A stretch of 64,000 nucleotides of DNA from Cellulomonas sp. JZ18 (lineage in GTDB: Bacteria; Actinomycetota; Actinomycetes; Actinomycetales; Cellulomonadaceae): contig NZ_CP045245.1 of NCBI RefSeq assembly GCF_009720485.1, forward strand, positions 3,162,001-3,226,000, in the 5' to 3' direction. The position numbers were made by a program, and so were the translations under genes. How positions within the stretch are numbered: the first letter of the stretch is position 1; every line of letters starts with the position of its first letter. Shown in pieces: positions 45,301 to 52,683 of the stretch. The notes beneath the pieces are model-generated. The model did no database searches. It was not told where the DNA came from and worked only from the letters and a program-made list of their open reading frames with translations.

Positions 45301-46926
45301 CAGCGTGTACGCGCCGAGCTCGCCGGCGCGCACCAGGTCGCGCGCGAGCCGTCCGCGGCGCTCGGCGTCCAGGACGCGCGCGACCTCGGGGTCGAGCCGG
45401 ACCGTCGTGCGCGGCGTGGGGCGCGCGGAGGTCAGGCGCGCGAGCTCCTGCAGGGCGTCGTAGGCGGACACGTCCCAGGGCGCGCGGGCCGTGTGCAGGG
45501 CGTCGACGTAGGCGCGCAGCCGCTCACGGTGGTCGAGCAGCCGGCCGCGCAGCGTGTGCACGGCGGTGGTGTCGACGACGGGCGGCTCGGTCGTCATCGC
45601 CCCGAGCAGGCGACGGCCGACGGCCGTGCGCCACCCCGCGTGCGGCTCGACGTCGAGGACGAGCTCGCCCAGGCCCAGCTCCTCGAGCCGGTCGACGAGG
45701 GCGGTCGCGGCGCGCCGGTGCCCCGGCACGTAGAGGACCGTGCGGCCCTCGGCGGCCGCGTCGGCGACGAGGGCGGCGAGCGTGCCGGTGACGTCGGCGC
45801 CCGTGGGGGCGTCGACGAACACGTGGGCCCCCGACGCGACGACGTCGAGGACGTGCTGCTGCGCGGGGTCGAGGTCCCCCACGCCGCGCTCGGCGGCCGG
45901 GTCGCGGTCGCCGGGCACGGGATCGGGCAGCGCGACGGCGAGCGCGTCGCGCGCGTCGTCCAGGCCGGCGAGCGCGCGGACCACCTCGTGCCGGTCGAGC
46001 GTCCCCGCGAGCTGGTCGAGGTCGTCCACGAGCACCTGACCCGGGTGGACGAACGTGCCGACGACGACCTTCTCCACGAGCGAGAAGCCCTCGAGCACGG
46101 CCTCGCCGAGCGACGCGAGACGCTGCAGCGCGCCACGCGGGTCGAAGCCGGCGGCGGTGAACGTGCCGCGTGCCACGGCGGCCGGGTCGAGCAGGGCACC
46201 GTGCCGGCGCAGGGCGCGCGCGAGCACGGGGTTGACCTCGAGGGACGGCTCGAGCGCGAGCTCGTAGTCGCCCTCGCCGGAGCCGCGGGCGCGCAGGGTG
46301 ACGGGGCGCAGCAGCACGGGCGCCCGGACCGTCCGCACGGCCTCGCCGGACCGGTCGGGGCGGTGCTCGCGCGGGTCGGGGCTGCGGCGGGTGACGTGCG
46401 CGAGGGCACCCACGTCGTCCGACGCCAGGTCGGCGGACGACCGGTCGGTCCACGTCGCCACGCCGATGGCGAGCGACGTCGGTGCGATGCCGTAGCGCTG
46501 GGTGTAGGTGGCGGCGCGCGCGCTGACGGCCCGCGCCCGGCGGCGCGCGCTGGACAGCGCGCCCGCCTCGCGCACGAGGTTGGACAGCCGGGTCGAGCGG
46601 CCGGCGAACAGCTGCGCCATGCCCGACGGGTGCGCGGCCGACAGGTCGAGCGCGGCCTCGCCCAGCTGGTCGACGTCGGAGAGCGTGGAGGCGCCCGCGG
46701 CCTCGACGAGCGCGCCCCGCCAGGTCGCGACCGCGCCCTCGAGGACCTCCGCGGGGGACGGCGGCTCGACGAGGGCCACCGGTGCGGCGTCGGTGCCGTC
46801 GGCGGTGCGGTCGGCGGTGCGGTCGGTGGCGGCGGCGTCCGGCGCGGGCGCGTCGGACGGGGCTGCGGGCTGGGCCGGACCGGCCGGGGTCGGCCCCGGA
46901 GCGGGCGTGCGGGCGGGGACGGTCAC
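42331..46926 (-). CDS. Giant SF1-helicase/Vsr-endonuclease-like protein with eroded catalytic motifs
   Basis: A 1531-residue protein with the architecture of DUF4011-type actinobacterial helicase-nucleases. The N-terminal region (about 200-320) has APVLLRPVTLR and ELALEPSLEVNPVLARAL. The P-loop position (about 372-381) reads APTGADVTGT, without the GKT/S. The Walker B position (about 910) reads DLVVVDAAAHLP where relatives have DEAS. The late motif SFGPVSRAGGD is kept. The Vsr-like domain (about 1195-1290) lacks the expected acidic residues. Eight RPATGATPVV repeats (1337-1416) lead to a helical C-terminal domain. TACCGT six bases before GTG 46926 suggests a leaderless start. Function is unknown. 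Confidence 0.8.
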   Translation of the reverse strand: MTVPARTPAPGPTPAGPAQPAAPSDAPAPDAAATDRTADRTADGTDAAPVALVEPPSPAEVLEGAVATWRGALVEAAGASTLSDVDQLGEAALDLSAAHPSGMAQLFAGRSTRLSNLVREAGALSSARRRARAVSARAATYTQRYGIAPTSLAIGVATWTDRSSADLASDDVGALAHVTRRSPDPREHRPDRSGEAVRTVRAPVLLRPVTLRARGSGEGDYELALEPSLEVNPVLARALRRHGALLDPAAVARGTFTAAGFDPRGALQRLASLGEAVLEGFSLVEKVVVGTFVHPGQVLVDDLDQLAGTLDRHEVVRALAGLDDARDALAVALPDPVPGDRDPAAERGVGDLDPAQQHVLDVVASGAHVFVDAPTGADVTGTLAALVADAAAEGRTVLYVPGHRRAATALVDRLEELGLGELVLDVEPHAGWRTAVGRRLLGAMTTEPPVVDTTAVHTLRGRLLDHRERLRAYVDALHTARAPWDVSAYDALQELARLTSARPTPRTTVRLDPEVARVLDAERRGRLARDLVRAGELGAYTLRPQDTPWFGANLRTSADAQVVRRRLDRLLDVSLPVLVDRVAQVAAETGLTPATTLDGWTEQLRMLDGVRASLDVFQPLVFERTAADLVAATATKEWREQHDVPMGFWVRRRLRKQAKDMLRPGRPVADLHAALLAVQARREVWQAHCPAGGWPRLPDALEVIEDEHRAVREDVEALAAVLAATPGGGALASTPFPELRERLGRLRDTVDALDTLPERTQLLHALRTAGLGRLVDDLTERRVDPALAPAELDLAWWSTVFEQVLAADPALAGYDGTALGALSATYADLDRAHVASRTAPVLASALARVAAAVRQHRDQAEGLFAELVEERLTSVRETVARYPDVARRLRPVVVAGPMLVSQVLPASRTVDLVVVDAAAHLPVEAALPAIARGRQVVVVGDARCASGSAVRELADALPSVALHADASRRDPYLTAFLAEHGYADVLVPTPLPTSQPLVHLEVVDGTGMPDPTSGTVDSTRAEVDRVLELVVEHVLRHPDESLAVVTVTPRHADAVREVVLAEVRDNPALASFFDAGRSEPFVVVDVGNVAGLRREAVIVSLGLGRTPHRRVLHSFGPVSRAGGDALLLDALGSTRHRLTVVSCFGAEDLDPDRVRGAGPQLLADLLRFAAERGAADGRAADPQRERPTGGADPDRLVLDLAERLWQHGLVVDVDHGVPGGARIPLVVGHPDLPDEMLVAVLTDDEDYVREPSVRVRDRLVADRLARLGWSVVRVWSAAAFLDPQAEVDRIRRAVHARLVERRPEAAAPPSRPVPVVVQEAPEEDDVEAPVRPYVSARPATGATPVVRPATGATPVVRPATGATPVVRPATGATPEVRPATGAVPAVPPATGATPEVRPATGATPVVRTPTGVQPTVPPPAGGRGAGATGSTGAVPGVPAPEGRTPAEPGATTGEQLVLAVRTQPRPDARPGLPIGAYSDDQLDDLVRWLRSDGQERSREALADALRAELGITRRSHRVDTVVRGAVARAFA
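42679..42918. repeat. Eight 30-bp in-frame repeats encoding RPATGATPVV
   Basis: Units of 30 bases encode ten-residue repeats, the first three identical in protein. Later units vary (ATGAVPAV, ATGATPEV, PTGVQPTV). They form a flexible linker between the nuclease-like and C-terminal domains of the giant protein. The repeats are coding, not a CRISPR array. Confidence 0.9.
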
Positions 46927-47458
46927 CCTGGAACGGTAGACCGGGCGGGGGCGATCCTCCGGGCGGCCACGCCGAGGGCGGTCGGACCCGTCCGCCGCGT
47001 GATCACGGGCCGCACGGGCGCCTCCCGGCCCGCGCCGGGGTGCTCGCCGTGCCCCGCGCGGACGGGCTCCGTGGCCCTGCGCGACGCTCTCACCAGGCCG
47101 GGGACGTGCACGGCGCGAGCGGTCCGCACGACCGTGGGGCCTCGACCGGAGGCGCGCGCACGCCCTGCCGGTCCCGGGGACGACGAGAGCGGGCCGGTAG
47201 GCACCGACCCGCTCGCGTGACCGCCGGACGGCGGGAGAGTGAGAGACGGTGCGCACCGCGCAGGGGGCAGGCGATGCGCACCGTCGGGTACGAGTGTTGC
47301 TCATCGACGGACGTTGGTCAAACGTCCAGAGCGCCCGCGCGGGTGAAATCGAGCGGTCGTCCAGGACGGTCGCCCATGAGGCGCCGCGGCGGGCACGGCC
47401 GGTGGTGCGCCTACCCTGGGTGGGGCCGGCGCACGACGGCCCGGGAGGGACGGACGCG
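46927..47458. other. Intergenic region with an inverted repeat (47309-47327)
   Basis: About 530 bases between two divergently oriented genes. It holds GGACGTT-GGTCA-AACGTCC (47309-47327), a clean 7-bp dyad in a locally less GC-rich stretch that could be an operator. A TACCCT hexamer lies at about 47412-47417, 40 bases before the MFS start. I find no convincing gene; an in-frame extension of the MFS gene reaches 47249 but is not protein-like. Confidence 0.4.
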
Positions 47459-48757
47459 ATGACCGGCAGGCGCGGGCCCGCGCTGGTGTGGACGGCGGCG
47501 GTCCTCGCCTACCTGGCGGCCGTGGTGCACCGGACCGCCCTCGGTGTGGCGGGCGTCGACGCGATCGAGCGGTTCGGCCTCTCCGCCACCGGCCTCGCGT
47601 CCTTCTCCGTGGTCCAGCTGGGCGTCTACGCGGCGCTGCAGATCCCCGCCGGGCAGCTGCTCGACCGGTTCGGCGCACGCACGCTCATCGCCGGTGGGTC
47701 CCTCGTCATGGCCGTCGGACAGGGGCTGCTGGCGTGGGCCGACGACGTCCCGACCGCGATCGTCGCGCGCGTGCTCGTCGGCGCGGGCGACGCGGGGATC
47801 TTCATCAGCGCGTGCCGGCTGGTCGCGGAGTGGTTCCCGGCCCCGCGCGTGCCCCTGCTCGTGCAGCTCACGGGGATGATCGGGCAGGCGGGGCAGATCG
47901 TCTCCGCCGTGGCCGTCGCTCTCGTGCTGCACGGCGCCGGGTGGGGGACGACGTTCGGCGCGCTCGCGCTGGCCGGCCTGCTCGTCACCGCCGTGGCGTG
48001 GCTCGGCGTGCGGTCCCCCGCGCCGACGCACGCGTCGGTCGTCGCGTCCGCCGTGCGCACCCGGTTCGTGCACGCCGTGCGCGAGGCCGCCCGGCCGGCG
48101 GGCACCCGGCTCGGCTTCTGGTCCCACTTCCTCACCCCGTTCAGCGCGAACGTGGTCGCGATGCTCTGGGGCGTCCCGTTCTTCGTCACCGCGCAGGGCC
48201 GCTCGCCGGCCGAGGCGAGCGCGCTGCTCAGCGCCCTCACCGTCTCGGCGATGGTCAGCGGGCCGATCGTGGGCCGGTGGACGGGCCGGCACCCGCTGCG
48301 GCGCAGCTGGTCGGTGCTCGCGTCGGCGGTCTCGACCCTCGTCGCCTGGGTGTGGCTGCTCGTGCCGGACACGCCGCGGCCGTTCTGGCAGCTCGTGCTG
48401 TTCGTCGTCGTCATCGGCGCCGGGGGCCCCGTCTCGCTCGTCGGCATCGACTTCGCGCGGACGTTCACGGCCGCCGACCGTCTCGGCACGGCCACCGGGT
48501 TCGTCAACACCGGCGGGTTCACGTCGTCGATCGGCGCGATCCTGGCCGTGGGCGTCGTGCTGCAGCTGGCGTCACCGCCCGGGGCGACGACCTACACCCT
48601 CGACGCCTACCGCCTGGCGTTCTCGGCGCTGGCCGTGCTGTGGCTCGTCGGCGTCCTGGGCGTCCTGCGCAACCGGCGGCTCGCACGGGCGGACATGGCC
48701 CGCGCAGGCACGGTGGTGCCGCCGATCCGGGACGTGCTGCGCCGCCGTCGCGCCTGA
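47459..48757 (+). CDS. MFS transporter
   Basis: A 432-residue, 12-TM major facilitator protein. It has an N-terminal V-H-R-T-A-L-G-V-A-G segment, the MFS motif A-like sequence GQLLDRFGARTLIAGG between TM2 and TM3, and a second-half GRWTGRHPLRR loop. ATG 47459 follows GGGAGGGA. The substrate is unknown; nitrate/hexuronate-type and drug transporters share these features. It is convergent with the SpoIIE gene (13-base gap) and divergent from the giant gene. Confidence 0.9.
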   Translation: MTGRRGPALVWTAAVLAYLAAVVHRTALGVAGVDAIERFGLSATGLASFSVVQLGVYAALQIPAGQLLDRFGARTLIAGGSLVMAVGQGLLAWADDVPTAIVARVLVGAGDAGIFISACRLVAEWFPAPRVPLLVQLTGMIGQAGQIVSAVAVALVLHGAGWGTTFGALALAGLLVTAVAWLGVRSPAPTHASVVASAVRTRFVHAVREAARPAGTRLGFWSHFLTPFSANVVAMLWGVPFFVTAQGRSPAEASALLSALTVSAMVSGPIVGRWTGRHPLRRSWSVLASAVSTLVAWVWLLVPDTPRPFWQLVLFVVVIGAGGPVSLVGIDFARTFTAADRLGTATGFVNTGGFTSSIGAILAVGVVLQLASPPGATTYTLDAYRLAFSALAVLWLVGVLGVLRNRRLARADMARAGTVVPPIRDVLRRRRA

Positions 48758-48770
48758 CCGGCGCCCGACG

Positions 48771-50057
48771 TCATCCCTCCGGGGCGTGCGGGTCCTCCAC
48801 GCGCAGCGCCAGGATCGCGACGTCGTCCTCGGCGCCGCACGGGACGAGCGCCGCCAGCACGGCGTCCAGCAGCTCGTCCGCGGTGCACGCGGGCAGTGCC
48901 CCGACCAGGTCCGCGAGACCCGCGAGCGAGGCGCTCAGCGACGTGCCCCGCCGCTCGACCAGGCCGTCGGTGAACAGCAGCATCATGTCCCCGGGGCGCA
49001 GCGTGGCCGCGTGCTCGGGGCGAGGCGCGCCCAGGCCGAGGCCCAGCAGGACGCCGGTGCGGCCGGGCAGCGGCGCGGTGGTCCCGTCGGCGCGGCGCAC
49101 GAGCGGCGGCGGGTGCCCCGCGGACGACCACACGACGGCACGCGACCCGTCGTCCGCGGCGGTGCCGACCCGCGCCACGAGCACGGTCGCCGTGGCGTCG
49201 AGCCCGAGGCCGAGCGCGGTCCGGTCGGTGAGGTCGAGCGCGGGCCCCGGGGACGCGTCGTGCGCGTACGCCACCGCGCGCAGCGTGCCGCGCAGCTGGT
49301 CCATGTGCCCCGCCGCGCGGATGTCGTGCCCGGTGGCGTCGCCCACCACGACGACCGTCGAGCCGTCGGGCGCGCCGAACGCGTCGTACCAGTCGCCGCC
49401 GACCCGCACCTCGCGCGCGGCCGGCCGGTACCGCACCGCCACGGTGAGGCCCGGCGCGTCGGGCGGCGGCGTGAGGATCGACTCCTGCAGCTCGATCGCG
49501 GCCTCCCGCTCGCGCTGGAACGCGGCGGAGAACCGCTCGAGCGTCGAGGTCACCGCCATCGCGTGCTCGACGACCTCCGGGTGGCGCTCCGCGCCGGGCG
49601 CGGGGCGCCCCGCCGTGACGACGATGTCCGTGACGTCCTCGACGCGCTCGAGCAGGTGGGTCACCCGCCCCCCGGCGTCGAGCACCGGGACGTGCGTGGT
49701 GATCCACCACCGCTCCTGCCAGCCACCGGACCCGTCGTCCCGCAGGTCGTAGCGGTGGGGGCCCATGACCTCGGGCCGCCCGGTGCGCGCGACCCGGCGC
49801 AGCGACGCGACGACGGGCGGCTCACCGTCCTCGCCGGGGCCGGAGCCGGCCGTGGGCGGCACGGGGAACGCGTCGAGCACGTGCCGCCCGAGCAGGACGG
49901 ACCCCGGCAGGCCCACCGTCTCGAGGAACGCCTCGTTGGCGTCGAGCACCACCAGGTCGGGCGACAGCACGAGCTTGGCCGAGCTGAGCGCGTCGAACAC
50001 CGCGTGGTAGTCGACGCCCCCGGGTGCCGCGCGGGCACCGCCGTGCACGTCGTCCAT
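48771..50057 (-). CDS. PAS-domain SpoIIE/RsbU-type PP2C phosphatase
   Basis: A 428-residue protein: an N-terminal PAS domain (about 15-140, KLVLSPDLVVLDANEAFLE), a linker coiled coil (about 170-200), and a SpoIIE phosphatase domain. The domain keeps GGDWYDAF, VVVGDATGHD (metal-binding Asp), LLLFTDGLVERR-type segment and CGAEDDVAILALR. Such enzymes dephosphorylate STAS anti-anti-sigma factors and so switch alternative sigma factors. ATG 50057 follows GGGGAGG. It lies downstream of the small peptide gene and HTH-TPR regulator on the same strand but beyond a terminator. No STAS or anti-sigma gene is in the window. Confidence 0.92.
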   Translation of the reverse strand: MDDVHGGARAAPGGVDYHAVFDALSSAKLVLSPDLVVLDANEAFLETVGLPGSVLLGRHVLDAFPVPPTAGSGPGEDGEPPVVASLRRVARTGRPEVMGPHRYDLRDDGSGGWQERWWITTHVPVLDAGGRVTHLLERVEDVTDIVVTAGRPAPGAERHPEVVEHAMAVTSTLERFSAAFQREREAAIELQESILTPPPDAPGLTVAVRYRPAAREVRVGGDWYDAFGAPDGSTVVVVGDATGHDIRAAGHMDQLRGTLRAVAYAHDASPGPALDLTDRTALGLGLDATATVLVARVGTAADDGSRAVVWSSAGHPPPLVRRADGTTAPLPGRTGVLLGLGLGAPRPEHAATLRPGDMMLLFTDGLVERRGTSLSASLAGLADLVGALPACTADELLDAVLAALVPCGAEDDVAILALRVEDPHAPEG

Positions 50058-50241
50058 CGCCCACCTCCCCTGCCGCGCGTGCGCGCCCGGCGCGCGCGAC
50101 CGCTCCGCCTGGATATCACCCGGCGGGTGCCCGCACATCCCGGCACCGTGAGCCGCTGGACGGGCACCGGCCCTCGGGGGGCGACGGAGCCGTCCGGGGG
50201 ACGCCGGACGGCTGGGCCACGTGGCACCGCGGCAACGACGA

Positions 50242-50283
50242 CGCGCCGCCCCGGCCGGGTCTCCCCCGGCCGGGTGCGGCGCG
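50242..50283 (-). terminator. Terminator after the small peptide gene
   Basis: A compound hairpin: two copies of the palindrome CCCGGCCGGG pair across a GGAGA-type loop, extended by CGCGCCGC/GCGGCGCG. It begins 37 nt downstream of the peptide stop, so the peptide gene should be monocistronic. Confidence 0.65.
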
Positions 50284-50320
50284 TTCGGCGCGGCCGGCTG
50301 CGGCGCGCGCGGGTGTGTCG

Positions 50321-50437
50321 TCAGTACTTGCAGCAGGGCGCGGCGATGGTCGAGTCGGCCTGCGCGATGGCCGCACCGGTGACCCCGGTGACGGTCGTGA
50401 GGGCGACGACGACGGCGACGACGAGCTTCTTCTTCAT
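50321..50437 (-). CDS. 38-aa secreted peptide, candidate signalling pro-peptide
   Basis: ATG 50437 to TGA 50321-50323, with an ideal GGAGG ribosome-binding site and a seven-base spacer. The protein starts MKKKLVVAVVVALTTVTGV, a lysine-rich n-region and hydrophobic core of a Sec signal peptide. The AXA-type site is AIAQA, after which cleavage would leave DSTIAAPCCKY, an 11-residue peptide with adjacent cysteines. It stands alone between two terminators and next to an HTH-TPR regulator gene transcribed in the same direction. This is the size and layout of RRNPP-type pheromone precursors, but that role is inferred. A small lipid-free exported peptide of other function is possible. Confidence 0.8.
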   Translation of the reverse strand: MKKKLVVAVVVALTTVTGVTGAAIAQADSTIAAPCCKY

Positions 50438-50529
50438 GGCGAGACCTCCGGCGTGGTGTGCCGGCCCCTCCGGCACAGCGCAGATGTTCCCCAAGCGCGT
50501 GTCGTGCCCGCAATGACTCCGGGAATACT

Positions 50530-50558
50530 GGTATAGACACTCCCTGAAAACCGGTCAC
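50530..50558 (-). promoter_or_regulatory. Candidate promoter of the small peptide gene
   Basis: On the minus strand GTGACC (50558-50553), 17 bases, then TATACC (50535-50530). The region is the most AT-rich stretch nearby and contains the dyad ATAC-CA-GTAT overlapping the -10. The predicted leader is about 85 nt. A regulator such as the adjacent HTH-TPR protein could bind the dyad. Confidence 0.45.
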
Positions 50559-50581
50559 TCGGGCGTGTCGCCCAGACGACG

Positions 50582-50611
50582 GACGGCGGCCCCCCGCAGG
50601 GGACCGCCGTC
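50582..50611 (-). terminator. Terminator after the HTH-TPR regulator
   Basis: GACGGCGG/CCGCCGTC stem extended by CCCC/GGGG pairs, 22 nt downstream of the regulator stop. It separates regulator and peptide transcripts. Confidence 0.6.
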
Positions 50612-50633
50612 GGGTGCGACCGTGCTGTCGCCG

Positions 50634-51944
50634 TCAGCGCGCGGTGGGCAGCCGCAGCGTCGTGCGTGCTCCGAGCGCGGCGAGTGCGCGTCCGTAGGCC
50701 TCGACCACCGCGTCCGTGCTGTCGCCCGCGGCGCGCAGCCGGTCCGCGATGCGCCGCCAGCCCGCCGCGGCCGGACGTCCGGCCGGCATGGACGCCAGCC
50801 GCGCGGCCGCCTCCCGGTAGGCCTTGAGGGCGGCGGCGCGCTCGCCGGACACCAGCAGCGCGTCACCGAGGGCCTCGTGCGCCGCGGCGCCGTCGCGGCG
50901 CTCACCGGGACCGATGAGCTCGACGGCCTTCAGCCCCGACGTCAGCGCGGCGCGGGTCTGCCCGAGCATCAGCTGGGCGCGCGAGCGCACGGTGGCCGCG
51001 CGCGCGAGGTCCACCTGGGACTCGCTGATCTCGAGCGCGAGCCGGGCTGCGTCGAGCTCCGCCAGGGCCTCCCGCGGACGGGGCGGCGTGACCTCGATGA
51101 GCAGCTGCGCCAGGTCCAGGCGCAGGAGCGGGACGTCGTTCTCGCCCTCCTCGCCGCCGACGACCGCGAGCGCCGAGCGCAGGTGGCCGAGGGCCGCCTC
51201 GCCGTTGCCGTGGGCGTCCTCGACGAAGGCCAGGTTCCAGTGCACGGCCGACACGGCGCGCGCCGAGCCCTCGCGCAGCGCCCGGGCCAGCAGGTCCTTG
51301 CCGCGCACGAGCGCGTACGTGATGTCGCCGCGGGCGACGTACGCCCACACGAGCGTCGACTCGAGCCGCAGCAGCTGCTCGGTGCCGCCGGCGACGCCCT
51401 CGAGCGCGGCGAGGTGGTGCTCGCCCGTCCGGACCGCCTCCGTCAGCTCGCCGGCCTCGGTGAGGGCCATGACGAGGCGGGCGGCGGCCTGGGCCGCGCG
51501 CAGCGGGCGGTGCCCCTCGGTGAACCGCCGGGCGGCGTCGGCCAGCAGGCGGCCGGCCTCCTCGAGCTCCCCGACGCGGTCCAGCGCCTCGGCGTGCGCG
51601 AGCAGGACGCGCCCCGCCTGGTCCACGTCGAGCGCGTCCAGGTCGACGGCGGCGAGCTCGGCGGCGGCCGCTCCGGGCCGCCCCGACCGCACGAGCTGGC
51701 GCGCGCGGACGACGGCGGCCTCGGACGCCTGGTACGCCGGGGACCGCTCCCCCTGCTCGAGGTAGGTCACGGTGATGCCGAGCGCGGACGCGAGCCGCTC
51801 CAGCGCGGCGGGCCCGGGACCCCGGATGCCGCGCTCGAGGTGCGACACGTAGCTGGGGTGCATCATCGCCGCCCGGGCGAGGTCGGCCTGGCTCAGTCCG
51901 GACCGCTCACGGGCGTCACGGAGCCTCTCACTGACAGGGTGCAC
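50634..51944 (-). CDS. XRE-family HTH regulator with C-terminal TPR array (RRNPP-like)
   Basis: A 436-residue protein. The N-terminal HTH_3 domain (about 3-60) reads LRDARERSGLSQADLARAA, then YVSHLERGIRGPGPAALERLASALGI. The rest is helical TPR-like repeats (about 75-425) with recurring A-x-x-x-x-x-A-x-A and L-x-x-A-G-x-x-x-E-A patterns. This HTH-plus-TPR layout is that of RRNPP peptide receptors (Rgg, PlcR, PrgX, NprR) and of other TPR regulators. TATCGT lies seven bases before GTG 51944, suggesting a leaderless transcript; upstream GTGs at 51953 and 51962 are possible. A small secreted peptide gene follows on the same strand. Confidence 0.9.
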   Translation of the reverse strand: MHPVSERLRDARERSGLSQADLARAAMMHPSYVSHLERGIRGPGPAALERLASALGITVTYLEQGERSPAYQASEAAVVRARQLVRSGRPGAAAAELAAVDLDALDVDQAGRVLLAHAEALDRVGELEEAGRLLADAARRFTEGHRPLRAAQAAARLVMALTEAGELTEAVRTGEHHLAALEGVAGGTEQLLRLESTLVWAYVARGDITYALVRGKDLLARALREGSARAVSAVHWNLAFVEDAHGNGEAALGHLRSALAVVGGEEGENDVPLLRLDLAQLLIEVTPPRPREALAELDAARLALEISESQVDLARAATVRSRAQLMLGQTRAALTSGLKAVELIGPGERRDGAAAHEALGDALLVSGERAAALKAYREAAARLASMPAGRPAAAGWRRIADRLRAAGDSTDAVVEAYGRALAALGARTTLRLPTAR

Positions 51945-52190
51945 GGCTCTCACGATAGGCACGCATCCGGCCACACGGAAGGGGGACCGGGGGCACCGTC
52001 AGTCACGATCGTGCAGACAGACCGGGCAATCAGGTCACGGAGGACATCTGCGGGGGTGTCAGCACCCCGCCGTGTCGTCCCATGACTGGACGTCCGACCT
52101 GGACGCGCACTGGGACGGCGCGTCCCACGTGGCGGGCGCACGGCGGCAAACCTCGTGCCGCGGGCGGGCGGCGGTCCCTAGGCTCGCCGG

Positions 52191-52580
52191 GTGCTCCCTC
52201 AGGACTGGATCGACCACCGTCGCGCGGGCGACCGCGAGCTCGTGGGCTGGCTGCGCCCGGAGGGCGAGGGCTTCGTCGCGATCGACCGGCTCGGCCGCGC
52301 GCTCACCGACGCCGTCGACTGGGACGTCGCGGAGGCGGCGCTCGACGAGCGCGGCCTGCACTGGCTCGCCGACCTGTGGGAGCTGGAGCTCGAGGACGGC
52401 TCGACGACGCGCGTGCGCCTGGTCGAGGTCAGCCCGGAGCGGGTCGTGGTCAAGCGGGACGACTTCGGCGACGTGAGCGCCGAGCTGCGCACGTGGACGC
52501 TGCCGTTCCCGGCCCCCGCGACGCTGCGCCCGTACGCGAGCGACCCCTCGGTCCTCGACGCGGGGCCCGGCGGGTTCTGA
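52191..52580 (+). CDS. Hypothetical protein (129 aa), actinobacterial type
   Basis: A soluble protein beginning LPQDWIDHRRAGDRELVGWL, followed by two beta-rich halves; acidic, no TM segment. The ending ATLRPYASDPSVLDAG looks conserved. TAGGCT lies exactly six bases before GTG 52191, supporting this start and a leaderless mRNA. It is divergent from the HTH-TPR regulator with a 246-base shared upstream region. I recognise the type as a conserved actinobacterial hypothetical but know no function. Confidence 0.75.
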   Translation: MLPQDWIDHRRAGDRELVGWLRPEGEGFVAIDRLGRALTDAVDWDVAEAALDERGLHWLADLWELELEDGSTTRVRLVEVSPERVVVKRDDFGDVSAELRTWTLPFPAPATLRPYASDPSVLDAGPGGF

Positions 52581-52683
52581 GCCGGCACGGGGCCCGGCCG
52601 GTCGTCGCCGTGCGGGCGCCCCTCGCGGTCAGCGGCCGGTGCGCCCCCGGCACCGACGACCCACCCCCGACGGAGGCAGGACG

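Noticed and set aside
42226..47220. A 1664-codon open frame on the plus strand
   Set aside because: It is antisense to the giant helicase-like gene. Its translation is Arg/Gly/Val-rich without any domain, as expected for the complementary frame of a GC-rich gene.
48771..51944. HTH-TPR regulator, peptide and SpoIIE phosphatase as one operon
   Set aside because: Strong hairpins lie after the regulator and after the peptide gene, and the peptide gene has its own promoter-like sequence. They are neighbours but probably separate transcripts.
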